A stretch of DNA of 64,000 nt from Paracoccaceae bacterium (GTDB lineage: Bacteria; Pseudomonadota; Alphaproteobacteria; Rhodobacterales; Rhodobacteraceae): contig JASJAR010000010.1 of the NCBI GenBank assembly GCA_030066905.1, positions 1 to 64,000 of the forward strand. The letters are read 5' to 3'. A program made the translations under genes and the position numbers. Within the stretch, counting starts at the first letter, position 1. Each line of letters opens with the position of its first letter. The notes under the pieces were generated by a model. It was not told the origin of the DNA and made no database searches. It worked only from the letters and a program-made list of their open reading frames with translations. Positions 34,049 through 42,754 of the stretch are shown here, piece by piece.

Positions 34049-35113
34049 TCAGACGTACTCCGACGATTGCGCCCAGAGATTGAGATCGGGGCGGTCCTCG
34101 GCAATCTCGTCGATGCGGGCGAGTTCCTCGGCGCTGAAATCGAGGTTCTGGATGGCGCCCGCGCAATCGGTGACCTGTTCGGGGCGCGATGCGCCGATGA
34201 GCGCGGTGGTGATCTTTTCCTCCCGCAGCACCCAGGCCAGCGCCATCTGCGCCAGGGTCTGACCGCGCGCTTGCGCGAGCTCGTCGAGCCCCCTGATCTT
34301 GGCAAGTAGATCGGCGTCGATGGCCCCGGCGTCGAGCGATTTGCCCTGGGTCGCCCGGCTGCCTTCGGGCGTTGCCTTGAGGTACTTCGAGGTCAAAAGC
34401 CCCTGGGCCAGGGGCACGAAAGCGATGGACCCGATCCCCAACTCGGCGAGCGTTTCGCGCAACCCGTCCCGCTCGACCCAGCGGTTGAACATGTTGTAGC
34501 TCGGCTGGTGGATGAGGCAGGGCGTCCCGAGGTCCTGAAGGATCGCCGCCGCTTCCCGGGTCCGCTTCGAGTTGTAAGACGAGATGCCCGCGTAAAGCGC
34601 CTTCCCGGACCGCACAATCCGGTCGAGCGCGCCCATGGTCTCCTCAAGCGGCGTTTCGGGGTCGAACCGGTGGGAATAGAAGATGTCGACATAGTCGAGC
34701 CCCAGCCGTTTGAGCGAGGCATCGCAGGAGGCGATGAGGTACTTCCGGCTGCCCCATTCGCCGTAGGGCCCCGGCCACATATCGTAGCCCGCCTTCGAGG
34801 AGATGATCAGCTCGTCGCGGTAGCCCCGGAAGTCGGTGGCGAGGATGTCGCCGAAGGCCTCCTCGGCACTCCCCGGAGGCGGCCCGTAATTGTTGGCAAG
34901 GTCGAAATGGGTGATGCCGGCGTCGAAGGCCGTCCGGCAGATGGCGCGCGCGGCGCCGCGCGGGGCATCCTCGCCGAAATTGTGCCAGAGCCCGAGGCTG
35001 ATCGCGGGAAGCCGGAGGCCGGAGCGCCCGCAGCGGCGGTAGACCATGCCGTCGTAGCGATCCTCCGCCGGGGCATAGACGGGTTGGGCGGGTTTCGGGG
35101 AGCGCCCGGCCAT
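34049..35113 (-). CDS. Aldo/keto reductase, L-glyceraldehyde-3-phosphate reductase type
   Basis: NADPH-dependent reductase of 354 residues. The N-terminal VYRRCGRSGLRLPAISLGLWHNFG is characteristic of the YghZ/Gpr branch. The catalytic tetrad is visible: Asp and Tyr in FDLANNYG, Lys in ISSKAGYDM, His in FYSHRFD. The start at 35113 (MAGRSPKPAQPVY) follows the upstream lipoprotein stop by one base; the longer frame overlaps that gene and is rejected. Likely detoxifies aldehydes such as L-glyceraldehyde phosphate or methylglyoxal. Confidence 0.92.
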   Translation of the reverse strand: MAGRSPKPAQPVYAPAEDRYDGMVYRRCGRSGLRLPAISLGLWHNFGEDAPRGAARAICRTAFDAGITHFDLANNYGPPPGSAEEAFGDILATDFRGYRDELIISSKAGYDMWPGPYGEWGSRKYLIASCDASLKRLGLDYVDIFYSHRFDPETPLEETMGALDRIVRSGKALYAGISSYNSKRTREAAAILQDLGTPCLIHQPSYNMFNRWVERDGLRETLAELGIGSIAFVPLAQGLLTSKYLKATPEGSRATQGKSLDAGAIDADLLAKIRGLDELAQARGQTLAQMALAWVLREEKITTALIGASRPEQVTDCAGAIQNLDFSAEELARIDEIAEDRPDLNLWAQSSEYV

Positions 35114-35114
35114 G

Positions 35115-35555
35115 TCAGGAGCAGTCCAGCAGAAAGACCATCGCCCGACCGACGGTCGTGGCGCCCCCACCGGCGAGGCAGCCCGAACGCTGGGTCGCCT
35201 CGCTCCTGAGCCGCGCGGCGTCCGGCGCACCGCCGGAACCGGCCTCGGCCACGAGCCAGACCGGCCCGCCGGCATCGACGACCCGGAGCCAGGTGTTTTC
35301 GGTCGCCACCGCGGCAACGCTTGCCGCAGGATCCGAGGCATAGGGACGTATCGCCGCCGCGGCCGCTGCTGACGGCGCGGCATTGACCACATGGCGCGGC
35401 ACCGCCGGGAGCCCCTGCATCACCGTCTCGGCCTGCTGCGGCCCGGACTGTCCGCTGGGCGTGACCTCGTAGAGCTCGAACCCCTGTCCCCCGCCGTCGC
35501 TTCCGCAGGCGCCGAGCGCCAGGAGGCCCGTCATCGCCATCGCCAGTCTTCGCAT
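35115..35555 (-). CDS. Putative lipoprotein
   Basis: Protein of 146 residues with a typical lipoprotein signal (MRRLAMAMTGLLALGAC, lipobox LGAC) followed by Gly/Ser-rich sequence. No known domain is seen. The Ala-rich middle and the C-terminal LDCS give two late Cys with SGCLAGG. Next to the aldo/keto reductase start by one base, so co-transcribed. Confidence 0.7.
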   Translation of the reverse strand: MRRLAMAMTGLLALGACGSDGGGQGFELYEVTPSGQSGPQQAETVMQGLPAVPRHVVNAAPSAAAAAAIRPYASDPAASVAAVATENTWLRVVDAGGPVWLVAEAGSGGAPDAARLRSEATQRSGCLAGGGATTVGRAMVFLLDCS

Positions 35556-35617
35556 CGCTCTCTCCTTCCGCCCCCCACAGGCCAGCATTCCTCGCGGCGC
35601 CGGTCAACCCTCGGCCG

Positions 35618-36124
35618 TCACGGGGCCCGCGCCATGGCGACCGCCGGAAAGACGATCCCGGGCCGCAACGGCACATCGACCGCGCCAAGAACGGCAAAGC
35701 CCATCGCCCGGTAGAACGACACGGCCGTGCGCGTCGCCTGAGCCTCGAGCCGGGTCATCCCGGCCGCCCGCGCCGTCTCGAAGACCCGCGCCATCAATGC
35801 CCGGCCGATCCCCTGCCGGGTGCGGCGATGGTCCGTCACAACGTGGCGGATATGGCCAACACGCTGCCGCGCCCGTGCGCCGCCAGGCGCGGCCATCGTC
35901 CAGCCGCCCGCGCCGACGATTTCATCGCCGTCCCGCGCCACATAATAGGTACCGCAGGCCAACAGGCGCGGCTGAGCACGGGAGATCAGCGGCAGGGCCG
36001 TGACCAGCACCGAGGGCGGGTAATCGGGCTTCAGGAGCACCGGATAGGAGCGCGACAGCAATGCATCGACCGCCGCGAGGTCGGCCGGCGACGCCACGTC
36101 GACGGTGATCGCTGCGGCCGTCAT
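35618..36124 (-). CDS. GNAT family N-acetyltransferase
   Basis: Acetyltransferase of 168 residues. The acetyl-CoA-binding motif A is RHVVTDHRRTRQGIGRALMARV (R-x-x-G-x-G/A form), with a preceding strand IVGAGGWTM and the usual C-terminal AVSFYRAMGF. The start at 36124 (MTAAAITVD) overlaps the HIT gene stop by 4 bp. The substrate is unknown. Confidence 0.9.
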   Translation of the reverse strand: MTAAAITVDVASPADLAAVDALLSRSYPVLLKPDYPPSVLVTALPLISRAQPRLLACGTYYVARDGDEIVGAGGWTMAAPGGARARQRVGHIRHVVTDHRRTRQGIGRALMARVFETARAAGMTRLEAQATRTAVSFYRAMGFAVLGAVDVPLRPGIVFPAVAMARAP

Positions 36125-36540
36125 CGCACGGCCTCCCAACTCTGGCGCAACGCGGCGATCTCGCCGGCGACGGCACCCGGGCCCACCCGAGGCACCCCGG
36201 GGTCGGTGTAGCGGCGTGAGGTGATGTCGGTCGCGGCATGGAGCGGGACGAGATGGGCATGAACATGGGCCACCTCATTGCCGGTGAAGACGAACCCCAC
36301 CCGCGCGACGCCGTAATGCCGCTTCATCGCCCGCGCGAGGCCCTGGCCGGCAACCACGATCTCGGCGGCGAGGTCCGCAGGCAAGTCGTCGAACGTCTCG
36401 ACATGGGCACGCGGGACGATCTGCACATGACCCGGCCGGATGGGCCGGGTGTCGCCAAAGGCCACCAGCCGCTCCCCTTCGAACAGCATCGCCGCCGGGG
36501 CCCGCCCCGCGGCAATCTCGCAGAATATGCAGTCTTTCAT
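36121..36540 (-). CDS. HIT family protein
   Basis: Nucleotide hydrolase/transferase of 139 residues. The N-terminal CIFCEIAAG is typical of HINT-like proteins, and the catalytic triad motif is HVHAHLVPL. The start at 36540 (MKDCIFCE) has GGAGG 6 bases before it; an earlier ATG at 36558 is possible. Likely cleaves adenosine phosphoramidates or dinucleotides. Lies after the rpmG terminator. Confidence 0.9.
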   Translation of the reverse strand: MKDCIFCEIAAGRAPAAMLFEGERLVAFGDTRPIRPGHVQIVPRAHVETFDDLPADLAAEIVVAGQGLARAMKRHYGVARVGFVFTGNEVAHVHAHLVPLHAATDITSRRYTDPGVPRVGPGAVAGEIAALRQSWEAVR

Positions 36541-36559
36541 CGACCGGCCTCCGGACATG

Positions 36560-36591
36560 AAAAAGCCGCGTCGGGTCGCCCCGCGCGGCTT
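36560..36591 (-). terminator. Intrinsic terminator of rpmG
   Basis: On the minus strand AAGCCGCG, a GC-rich loop, then CGCGGCTTTTTC: an 8-bp stem ending in a T-run, 22 bases after the rpmG stop. Confidence 0.7.
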
Positions 36592-36613
36592 CGTCTTCAC
36601 CAAGGAGAAGACC

Positions 36614-36781
36614 TTACTTGATCTTGCCTTCCTTGTACTCGACGTGCTTGCGCGCGACGGGGTCGTACTTCCGTACGGTCATCTTCTCCGTCATCGTCCG
36701 GGCGTTCTTCTTGGTCACGTAGAAATGGCCCGTATCGGCCGTCGAGTTGAGCCGGATCTTGATCGTCGTCGGTTTGGCCAT
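36614..36781 (-). CDS. rpmG: 50S ribosomal protein L33
   Basis: Protein of 55 residues, the standard length. [18 protein letters not shown] and [14 protein letters not shown] are canonical L33. It lacks the paired cysteines of the zinc-binding form, so it is the zinc-independent (C-minus) type. Monocistronic, with its own terminator. Confidence 0.97.
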   Translation of the reverse strand: MAKPTTIKIRLNSTADTGHFYVTKKNARTMTEKMTVRKYDPVARKHVEYKEGKIK

Positions 36782-36873
36782 GTGCCGTCTCCTGCGCACG
36801 GAGGCGGCGGCCCCCGGTCATCGTTCGAAGGCCGCCTTTTACCGGGGTCGCGCGCCAAGTCAAGCGTGGCGGC

Positions 36874-37575
36874 TCAGGAAACCCCCATCGACCGGTGCAC
36901 CTGATCGCGGGTCGCCGCCGAGAGCCCCAGCGCCGTCGCAAGCCCGTTGAGATAGTCGACCTCCTGGGCGTGATCGACACGGATGCCCATCAGGCTCATT
37001 GCATAGACCTGGGCCTTCATCTGCTCGGTGGTGTCGTCGGCGAGCCCCTCGATGTCGATCGGTGCGGCCAGTTCGGCCTTCACGAACTCAAGCTCCTCGG
37101 CATCCATCTCGCCCATATGTTCGAGGATCGCATCGCGCTCGGCCTCGTCGATCTCGCCATCGGCTTTCGCCGCCTGGATCATCGCGCGGATCATCAGCTT
37201 GGCATTGGCCTCCTGGGTGTCGGTCGCCGCCGTCGTGCCGGTGAGACTGTCCATCATCTGGGCGGCCTGTTCCTGACCCGTGGCCGCCGCCCCGCCGAGG
37301 GCGGCCATGAGACCGCCCAATCCCGCCGCCGCCGCGCCGCCCTGATCGGTCTGGGGTCCGAACTGGCCCATCATCTTTTGCAGCGCGTCGCCGCCGCCGG
37401 GCACGCCCATCTTCTCCATCATCGCACCCATCTGGTCGGCCATGCCCGCCATCGCGGGGTTTTCGGCCATCGCTTTCTGGACGCCGGCCATGCCGCCCAT
37501 CTTCTTGAAATGATCGACGCCCTTGGCCGCGGCATAACCCGCCGCAAGGGTCGCCAATGTCCGAACGAAGCTCAT
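36874..37575 (-). CDS. DUF533 (YebE/TerB-like) protein
   Basis: Protein of 233 residues. The N-terminus has one weak hydrophobic stretch (VRTLATLAAGYAAAKG), then a Met/Gly/Ala-rich middle (about 28-110). A TerB-like helical domain follows at about 120-230, with KADGEIDEAERDAILEHM, a pattern with acidic residues seen in metal-binding TerB folds. Function unknown. Confidence 0.9.
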   Translation of the reverse strand: MSFVRTLATLAAGYAAAKGVDHFKKMGGMAGVQKAMAENPAMAGMADQMGAMMEKMGVPGGGDALQKMMGQFGPQTDQGGAAAAGLGGLMAALGGAAATGQEQAAQMMDSLTGTTAATDTQEANAKLMIRAMIQAAKADGEIDEAERDAILEHMGEMDAEELEFVKAELAAPIDIEGLADDTTEQMKAQVYAMSLMGIRVDHAQEVDYLNGLATALGLSAATRDQVHRSMGVS

Positions 37576-37720
37576 GTCTGTCCCTCCCCATCAGATTCGC
37601 CGCAAAAGCTAGCATGGCTCGGGGTACATTGCTGCACGGTCTCAGGGCTTGCGCGGCGTCAAGACCCGGTGCGGCGGGGGGCGGTACACTTTGTCCCATC
37701 GGGAACAAAGGACCACCGCC

Positions 37721-38566
37721 ATGCCCGAACCGCATAGATTCACCGACCTTCGACCCGGCGACCTCGTCCCCTTCTTCGGGCTGACTTTCGGTATCGCCTG
37801 GGGCGCCTTCGCGCTCTTCGCCTTCGCCCCCGGGGTCGTCGAGCAAGTACTGGGTCCGCCGTCGGGCAGCCATCCGCTTTTCATACTCGCGGTCTACGCC
37901 CCCGCAATCGCGGCCTTTCTGCTGGTTCTGGTCCGCGGCGGTCTGGCCGGGCTGATGGCATTCCTCTCCCGGCTGGCGATCTGGCGCGCTCCGCCCGTCT
38001 GGTACGCGGTGCTCTTTCTGGGGCTGCCGGCGCTCTTCTACGCCGGGGCCCTCATAAAGGGGGCGCCGCTCGTTCCGGATTTCGAGAGTGCGGCGGCCTT
38101 CCTCGCCGTCCTCGGCTTCATGGCGATCCTCGGGCCGATGGAGGAATTCGGCTGGCGCGGCGTGGGGCTGCCGCTTCTTCAGCGGCTCATGACGCCCTTT
38201 GCCGCCAGCATCGTCCTTGGCGTGATCTGGGGCGTGTGGCATCTGCCCGCCTTCCTCTTGTCGGGCACGCTACAGAGCAACTGGCAGTTCCTGCCCTTCG
38301 TGCTCGGCGCCACGGCCATCAGCGTCATGGTCACGGCGCTTTTCAACGCGACCCGCGGCGGACTTCTCTTGCCGATGCTCTTTCACTGGCAGCTCAACAA
38401 CCCCGCCTGGCCGGACGCGCAACCTTTCGACACATGGCTGTTCCTGGCCGCCGCCGGTCTGACGCTCTGGCTCTGCCGGCATACGATGTTCTCCCGCGCG
38501 GGTGGGGTGACATCCGTCATTCCCGAGCGTGGTATCGAGAGGGGCAAGGCTGCGGAGGGCCTGTAA
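37721..38566 (+). CDS. CPBP family intramembrane metalloprotease
   Basis: Membrane protein of 281 residues with about seven hydrophobic segments. CPBP/Abi motif 1 is EEFGWRGVGLPLL (EExxxR), motif 2 is WGVWHLPAFL (FxxxH type), and a later His lies in LFHWQLNN, together forming the metal site. Start at 37721 (MPEPHRF); the longer frame has no ribosome site. Its last 15 bases, including the stop at 38564-38566, overlap the 3' end of rnpB on the other strand. Confidence 0.9.
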   Translation: MPEPHRFTDLRPGDLVPFFGLTFGIAWGAFALFAFAPGVVEQVLGPPSGSHPLFILAVYAPAIAAFLLVLVRGGLAGLMAFLSRLAIWRAPPVWYAVLFLGLPALFYAGALIKGAPLVPDFESAAAFLAVLGFMAILGPMEEFGWRGVGLPLLQRLMTPFAASIVLGVIWGVWHLPAFLLSGTLQSNWQFLPFVLGATAISVMVTALFNATRGGLLLPMLFHWQLNNPAWPDAQPFDTWLFLAAAGLTLWLCRHTMFSRAGGVTSVIPERGIERGKAAEGL

Positions 38567-38916
38567 GCCGGATTCTGTCCCGGGGTTTCCCCCATGGGCG
38601 ACCATTCCTCTGGGCACGCCGTTGCCGGTGCGCTCAAGCTGCCTACCCGGACCTCTGGGCCGAAGCCGCCCGCCGCCCGAAGACGGCGCGAGGTCCCTAT
38701 TCGGCATTGCTTCCGGTGGGGCTTGCCGTGCCGGTCCGGTTGCCCGTCCCGCGGTGGGCTCTTACCCCACCGTTTCACCCTTACTGGCCGAAACCAGCGG
38801 TTTGATCTCTGTGGCGCTGTCCGTCGGGTTGCCCCGCCCGGGAGTTACCCGGCACCGTCGCTTCGTGAAGTCCGGACTTTCCTCGAGCCGAAACCCGCGG
38901 CCGCCCGGCCCTCCGC
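38552..38916 (-). ncRNA. rnpB: RNase P RNA (class A)
   Basis: Catalytic RNA for tRNA 5' maturation, on the minus strand. The 5' part carries GAGGAAAGTCCGGACTTCACG, the universal P4-region sequence, and the 3' part carries GACAGAATCCGGCTTACAGG. P1 is formed by GCGGAGGGCC (38907-38916) pairing exactly with GGCCCTCCGC (38552-38561), which sets the ends given here; the mature ends may differ by a few bases. It lies 10 bp after the amidase stop, possibly sharing transcription. Confidence 0.93.
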
Positions 38917-38925
38917 CCGCCTCAC

Positions 38926-39426
38926 CTATGCGAGTGTCGCGGCCCGATCAAGGCGCTCGGGTGCGGCGAGCCCCTGCCGGACCAGCCGCGCCCAGTCGAA
39001 GCGCGCCCCGGGGTCGATCTTTCGCCCCGGCGCGCAATCGGAATGCCCGATGACGCCCGCCGGCCCGATCCCCCAACGGCCCATGATCTCTCCCAGCAGC
39101 CGCTCGAGCGCTGCCATCTGCGGTTCGGGGAAGGGCTCCGCCCCGGTGTTCTGAAGCTCGATCCCGATGGAATGGGAATTGACGTCCCCGATCTCCCCCC
39201 AGGCCCCCGCGCCCGCATGCCAGGCCCGCATCTTTTCGGCGACGAGAGACCTCACCTCGCCGTCGTAATCGATCAGATAATGCGCCGAGACCTCCGCTTG
39301 CGGGTCAGACAGCCGCGCCGCCGCCGCCGCCGCACTCTCCATGCCGGTATAGTGAAGCACGATCAGCGACGGCCGCGCCCCGCCGCGCCGCTCACCGAAA
39401 TTGCGCGACGGGTGGCTCAGGCGCAC
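38926..39426 (-). CDS. N-acetylmuramoyl-L-alanine amidase (Amidase_2)
   Basis: Cell-wall recycling amidase of 166 residues, AmpD/AmiD type. Zinc ligands and catalytic residues are seen in IVLHYTGM (first His), SHSIGIELQN (Glu region) and GHSDCAPGRKIDPG (second His and Asp). No signal peptide, so a cytoplasmic AmpD-like role in anhydro-muropeptide recycling is most likely. The N-terminus begins HPSRNFGERRGG, usual for the family. Confidence 0.9.
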   Translation of the reverse strand: MRLSHPSRNFGERRGGARPSLIVLHYTGMESAAAAAARLSDPQAEVSAHYLIDYDGEVRSLVAEKMRAWHAGAGAWGEIGDVNSHSIGIELQNTGAEPFPEPQMAALERLLGEIMGRWGIGPAGVIGHSDCAPGRKIDPGARFDWARLVRQGLAAPERLDRAATLA

Positions 39427-39436
39427 CGCAAAGGCC

Positions 39437-39469
39437 CTTCATCTTGGAAAAAATACCGCCGCCGGAGGC
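39437..39469 (-). terminator. Terminator-like dispersed element with CCAAGATGAAG tail
   Basis: Minus strand: GCCTCCGGCGGCGGTATTTTTTCCAAGATGAAG. It follows the lipoprotein gene ending at 39506 on the same strand. Stem CCTCCGG/CGG then six T residues. Confidence 0.65.
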
Positions 39470-39505
39470 ACCGAAATCTCCGATCCTTCGCCAGAAGGAT
39501 CGTCC

Positions 39506-40093
39506 TCACCGCCGCGCGGCGCGGAACGGCGTCGGGTCCCAGAAGCAGGCATAGCCGTCGCCGTCGGGGTCGAGCCCCTGCCGGTCGCGCTGCGGCCCGC
39601 CCGCCTCCAGAAACGCCCTCTGGGCAGCATCGTTGGAAACATAGGCCGCGCAGCGGATCAGGAGGTCTTCGCGCGTCGGTTGCCGCCCGGAGCGGCGGTA
39701 GACCTGCTGGCCGACGGGATGGGTCGTCTCCAGCGCATAGGCCACGATGTTCGGCCCGTCCGCACCGCTGCGTTCGGGAAGGGCGCTCGGCTGGATCACC
39801 TGGTACTCGGCCCGCAGCCGTTCGAGCCGGGCCGCGTCGCTCTCGATGGTCTGGCGCTCGCTGACCGCTTCGAAATCCTGCTCGTCGGAAATCCCGGGAT
39901 TGTTGAGGCTGGGGGCCGAGGCCCTCGCGCCGCCGGGCCGTTCGTTCGAGATCTGCGGCCCCGCCTCGCCCTGACCGAGCGCCTCGGTCTCGTAGCTTTC
40001 ATAATCCTCGAACCCGACCCCGGCGGCCGAGTTGGGGATTTCGGGCGCACAGGCGGCCAGCGCCAGCAGCGCCAAAAGTAGAACCGGTCTCAT
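39506..40093 (-). CDS. Putative lipoprotein with Excalibur-like C-terminus
   Basis: Protein of 195 residues. The signal and lipobox are MRPVLLLALLALAAC. A charged middle (about 25-120) leads to a C-terminal LDPDGDGYACFWDPTPFR, a DxDxDGxxC calcium-binding-like motif as in Excalibur domains. The preceding RCAAYVSNDAAQRAFLEAGGP gives a second Cys, so a disulfide is likely. The start at 40093 is chosen because the lipobox directly follows. Function unknown. Confidence 0.78.
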   Translation of the reverse strand: MRPVLLLALLALAACAPEIPNSAAGVGFEDYESYETEALGQGEAGPQISNERPGGARASAPSLNNPGISDEQDFEAVSERQTIESDAARLERLRAEYQVIQPSALPERSGADGPNIVAYALETTHPVGQQVYRRSGRQPTREDLLIRCAAYVSNDAAQRAFLEAGGPQRDRQGLDPDGDGYACFWDPTPFRAARR

Positions 40094-40121
40094 CACTCTG
40101 CTCGGTTTTGTTTCCGCACGG

Positions 40122-41612
40122 TTACCACCAATTCGTCGGCTTGGAAACAAACCCCGCCGCGGCTTCGAGCGCATAGGCGGTGTTCAGAAGATCGCCCTCC
40201 TCCCATGGCCGCCCGATGAGCTGGAGACCGAGCGGCAATCCCTGGCGGTCGAGGCCTGCGGGCACCGCAATGCCCGGCAGCCCGGCAAGGTTGACCGTCA
40301 CCGTGAAGACGTCGTTGAGATACATCGCGACCGGATCGGCCTCGGCCATCTCCCCGAGCCCGAAGGCCGCCGAGGGCGTCGCCGGTGTCAGGATCGCCTC
40401 GACCCCGCCCGCAAACGCCTCCTCGAAGTCGCGCTTGATGAGCGCGCGCACCTTCCGCGCGCGGTTGTAATAGGCGTCGTAGAAGCCGGCCGAGAGCACA
40501 TAGGTGCCCACCATGACCCGGCGCTTGACCTCGGCGCCGAACCCCTCGGCGCGGGTCTTTTCGTACATCTCGACGATGCCGTCGCCCTGGGCGAGCCGGG
40601 CGCGGTGCCCGTAACGCACCCCGTCGTAGCGGGCGAGGTTTGACGAGGCCTCGGCCGGCGCGATCACGTAATAGGCCGGCAGCGCGTATTTCGTGTGCGG
40701 CAGGGAGATATCGACGATCCTGGCACCCGCGCCTTCGAGCATCGCACGGCCCTCGGCCCAAAGCGCCTCGATCTCGTCGGGCATCCCCTCCATCCGGTAC
40801 TCCCGGGGGATGCCGATGGTCTTGCCGCGAATGTCGCCGGTGAGCATCGCCTCGAAATCCGGCACCGGCAGATCGGCGGAGGTCGAATCCTTCGCGTCAT
40901 GCCCGGCCATGGCTTCGAGGAGGATCGCGCAATCCCGCACCGATTTCCCCATCGGCCCGGCCTGATCGAGCGAGGAGGCGAATGCGATGATCCCCCAGCG
41001 GCTGACCCGCCCATAGGTGGGCTTCAACCCGGTGATCCCCGTAAAGGCCGCCGGCTGACGGATCGACCCGCCGGTGTCGGTCCCCGTCGCCCCGAGGCAA
41101 AGGTCGGCCGCCACCGCCGCCGCCGAACCGCCCGACGAGCCGCCGGGGGTCAACGCGGTATCGTCGTTGCCCCGCCGCCAGGGGTTCACCGCGTTGCCAT
41201 AGGTGCTCGTCTCATTCGAGCTCCCCATGGCGAACTCGTCCATGTTGAGCTTGCCGAGCATCACCGCCCCGGCCTCGAAAAGCTGCTGGGTGACGGTGGA
41301 TTCGTACTCCGGGCGAAACCCGTCGAGGATGGCACTTCCCGCCTGGCTCGCCACGCCTTTGGTGCAGAAGAGGTCCTTGATCCCCAGCGGAATGCCGCAC
41401 AGGGATGGTGCCTCGCCGTTCTTTAGGCGCGCATCGGCCTCCGCGGCCTGTGCGCGGGCGATCTCGGGGGTCTTGTGGACGAAGGCGCCGAGCGCATCGG
41501 CCGCCTCGATCTCGGCCAGACAGGCTTCGGTCAGTTCCGCGGCAGTCACCTCGCCGGCCCGCAGCCGGTCGCGCGCCTCGACAATCGTCAGGGAACTCAG
41601 CTCCTTGGTCAC
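40122..41612 (-). CDS. gatA: Asp-tRNA(Asn)/Glu-tRNA(Gln) amidotransferase subunit A
   Basis: Amidase-signature subunit of 496 residues that releases ammonia from glutamine for GatB. The catalytic Ser-cisSer-Lys set is seen in [10 protein letters not shown] (Lys), [13 protein letters not shown] (Ser) and [14 protein letters not shown] (nucleophile Ser). The start is most likely a GTG at 41612 ([13 protein letters not shown]) with GAGG 8 bases upstream, just after the gatC stop; an ATG at 41675 would overlap gatC widely. gatB is not in the window. Confidence 0.96.
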   Translation of the reverse strand: MTKELSSLTIVEARDRLRAGEVTAAELTEACLAEIEAADALGAFVHKTPEIARAQAAEADARLKNGEAPSLCGIPLGIKDLFCTKGVASQAGSAILDGFRPEYESTVTQQLFEAGAVMLGKLNMDEFAMGSSNETSTYGNAVNPWRRGNDDTALTPGGSSGGSAAAVAADLCLGATGTDTGGSIRQPAAFTGITGLKPTYGRVSRWGIIAFASSLDQAGPMGKSVRDCAILLEAMAGHDAKDSTSADLPVPDFEAMLTGDIRGKTIGIPREYRMEGMPDEIEALWAEGRAMLEGAGARIVDISLPHTKYALPAYYVIAPAEASSNLARYDGVRYGHRARLAQGDGIVEMYEKTRAEGFGAEVKRRVMVGTYVLSAGFYDAYYNRARKVRALIKRDFEEAFAGGVEAILTPATPSAAFGLGEMAEADPVAMYLNDVFTVTVNLAGLPGIAVPAGLDRQGLPLGLQLIGRPWEEGDLLNTAYALEAAAGFVSKPTNWW

Positions 41613-41622
41613 GTCCGGCACC

Positions 41623-41910
41623 TCATTCGACCACTTTCGGCACGGCAAAAAACCCTTCCCTTGCGTCGGGCGCATTCGCCAGTATCTCGGCCTGCCGGTC
41701 GCCGTCGGTCACCACATCCTCGCGCCGCTTCAGCCGCATCGGCGTGACGCTGACCATCGGCTCGACCCCCTCGACATCCACCTCGCCCAGTTGCTCGATG
41801 AACCCGAGGATCGCGTTGAACTCGCCCGCGAGCGCCGGCAGGTCCTCCTCCGGCACCGCGATACGCGCAAGCTTCGCCACCTTCCGCGCGGTTTCGATAT
41901 CGATGGACAT
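41623..41910 (-). CDS. gatC: Asp-tRNA(Asn)/Glu-tRNA(Gln) amidotransferase subunit C
   Basis: Small subunit of 95 residues that links GatA and Gat[20 protein letters not shown] and the C-terminal [16 protein letters not shown] are canonical. Directly upstream of gatA. Confidence 0.96.
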   Translation of the reverse strand: MSIDIETARKVAKLARIAVPEEDLPALAGEFNAILGFIEQLGEVDVEGVEPMVSVTPMRLKRREDVVTDGDRQAEILANAPDAREGFFAVPKVVE

Positions 41911-41984
41911 GGGCGTTCCCCTTCTAAAAGGACCCGCCGGCTTTACCTCTCCGACCCTGGCTCTTCAAGAGCGCCCGCAAGCCG

Positions 41985-42045
41985 CTTCATCTTGGCAAAA
42001 ATACCGCCGGGGGAGGCCCGAACGGGCCGGGGGCAGCGCCCCCTA
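41985..42045 (-). repeat. Terminator-like dispersed element, full copy
   Basis: Minus strand, starting in the stop codon of the ceramidase-like gene: GGGGGC..GCCCCC hairpin, GGCCCGTTCGGGCC hairpin, CCCCCGGCGGTATTTTTGCCAAGATGAAG. Closest to the copy at 33980. Confidence 0.75.
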
Positions 42046-42696
42046 GACCGCCGCCCGCAGCCGGTGGCGCCGGTAGACCTCGATCATCCAGGGCAGCATG
42101 ATCGCGTTGAGCGTATGCCAGAAGATATGCGTGCCGACGGGCCAGACCTCGCAGAGGATGAGATCGAGCGAGCGAAGCGTGATCGACACCGTGAGTATCC
42201 CCGCGCCGATCAGCATCCCCCGCGCCGTCTCCGGCGCACGCCGGGCCACGAACGGCGCGTAGGCCGCGATCAGGATCGGCACCGTCCAGTAGAAGTTCGA
42301 GATCTGAAAGAACGGCAGCCGGTCGAGCACCGGCACGAGGGCTGCGGCATAGGGAAGGAACAAAAGCGTCGCCCCCGCCGCCACCCACCATCGCATTCCC
42401 ATCACGTCCCGATTGACCGCGAAGAGGTAGGTCAGGATGAAGAGCCCGATCGGGGTGACATCCGCTGTCGCCGCCCATTGGGTCGCATGGGTATGAAAGA
42501 GAAACGAACCCACCGCGATGCACCCGAGAAGGACGGCCAGCGTGCGCGCGATCCCAAGCTCCGGCTCGCGGTTGCGCATCGCCGCCCAGATCGCCCCGAT
42601 GAGATAGAAGAGGTTCGTCAGCGCGTTGAGCGGCTCGGACCAATAGGAAAAATCGGTCCGCTCGCAGTAGATATCGACCTGCTGAAACCAATCCAC
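42043..42696 (-). CDS. Ceramidase-like membrane hydrolase
   Basis: Membrane protein of 217 residues with about seven hydrophobic segments, of the alkaline ceramidase/CREST type. Metal-site motifs are in place: DIYCERTDFSYWSEPLNALTN near the start, GSFLFHTHATQWAATADVTPI (His and Asp), and a final HIFWHTLNAIMLP (His pair). The start is a GTG at 42696 with GGGAGG upstream; longer frames are antisense to the neighbouring gene. It could cleave an amide in a membrane lipid; the true substrate is unknown. Confidence 0.85.
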   Translation of the reverse strand: MDWFQQVDIYCERTDFSYWSEPLNALTNLFYLIGAIWAAMRNREPELGIARTLAVLLGCIAVGSFLFHTHATQWAATADVTPIGLFILTYLFAVNRDVMGMRWWVAAGATLLFLPYAAALVPVLDRLPFFQISNFYWTVPILIAAYAPFVARRAPETARGMLIGAGILTVSITLRSLDLILCEVWPVGTHIFWHTLNAIMLPWMIEVYRRHRLRAAV

Positions 42697-42754
42697 GCGT
42701 GACCTCCCGGGCTGCCCGCTGCTACCCTCGCCGGAGGACAAACGGGAGGGCAAT

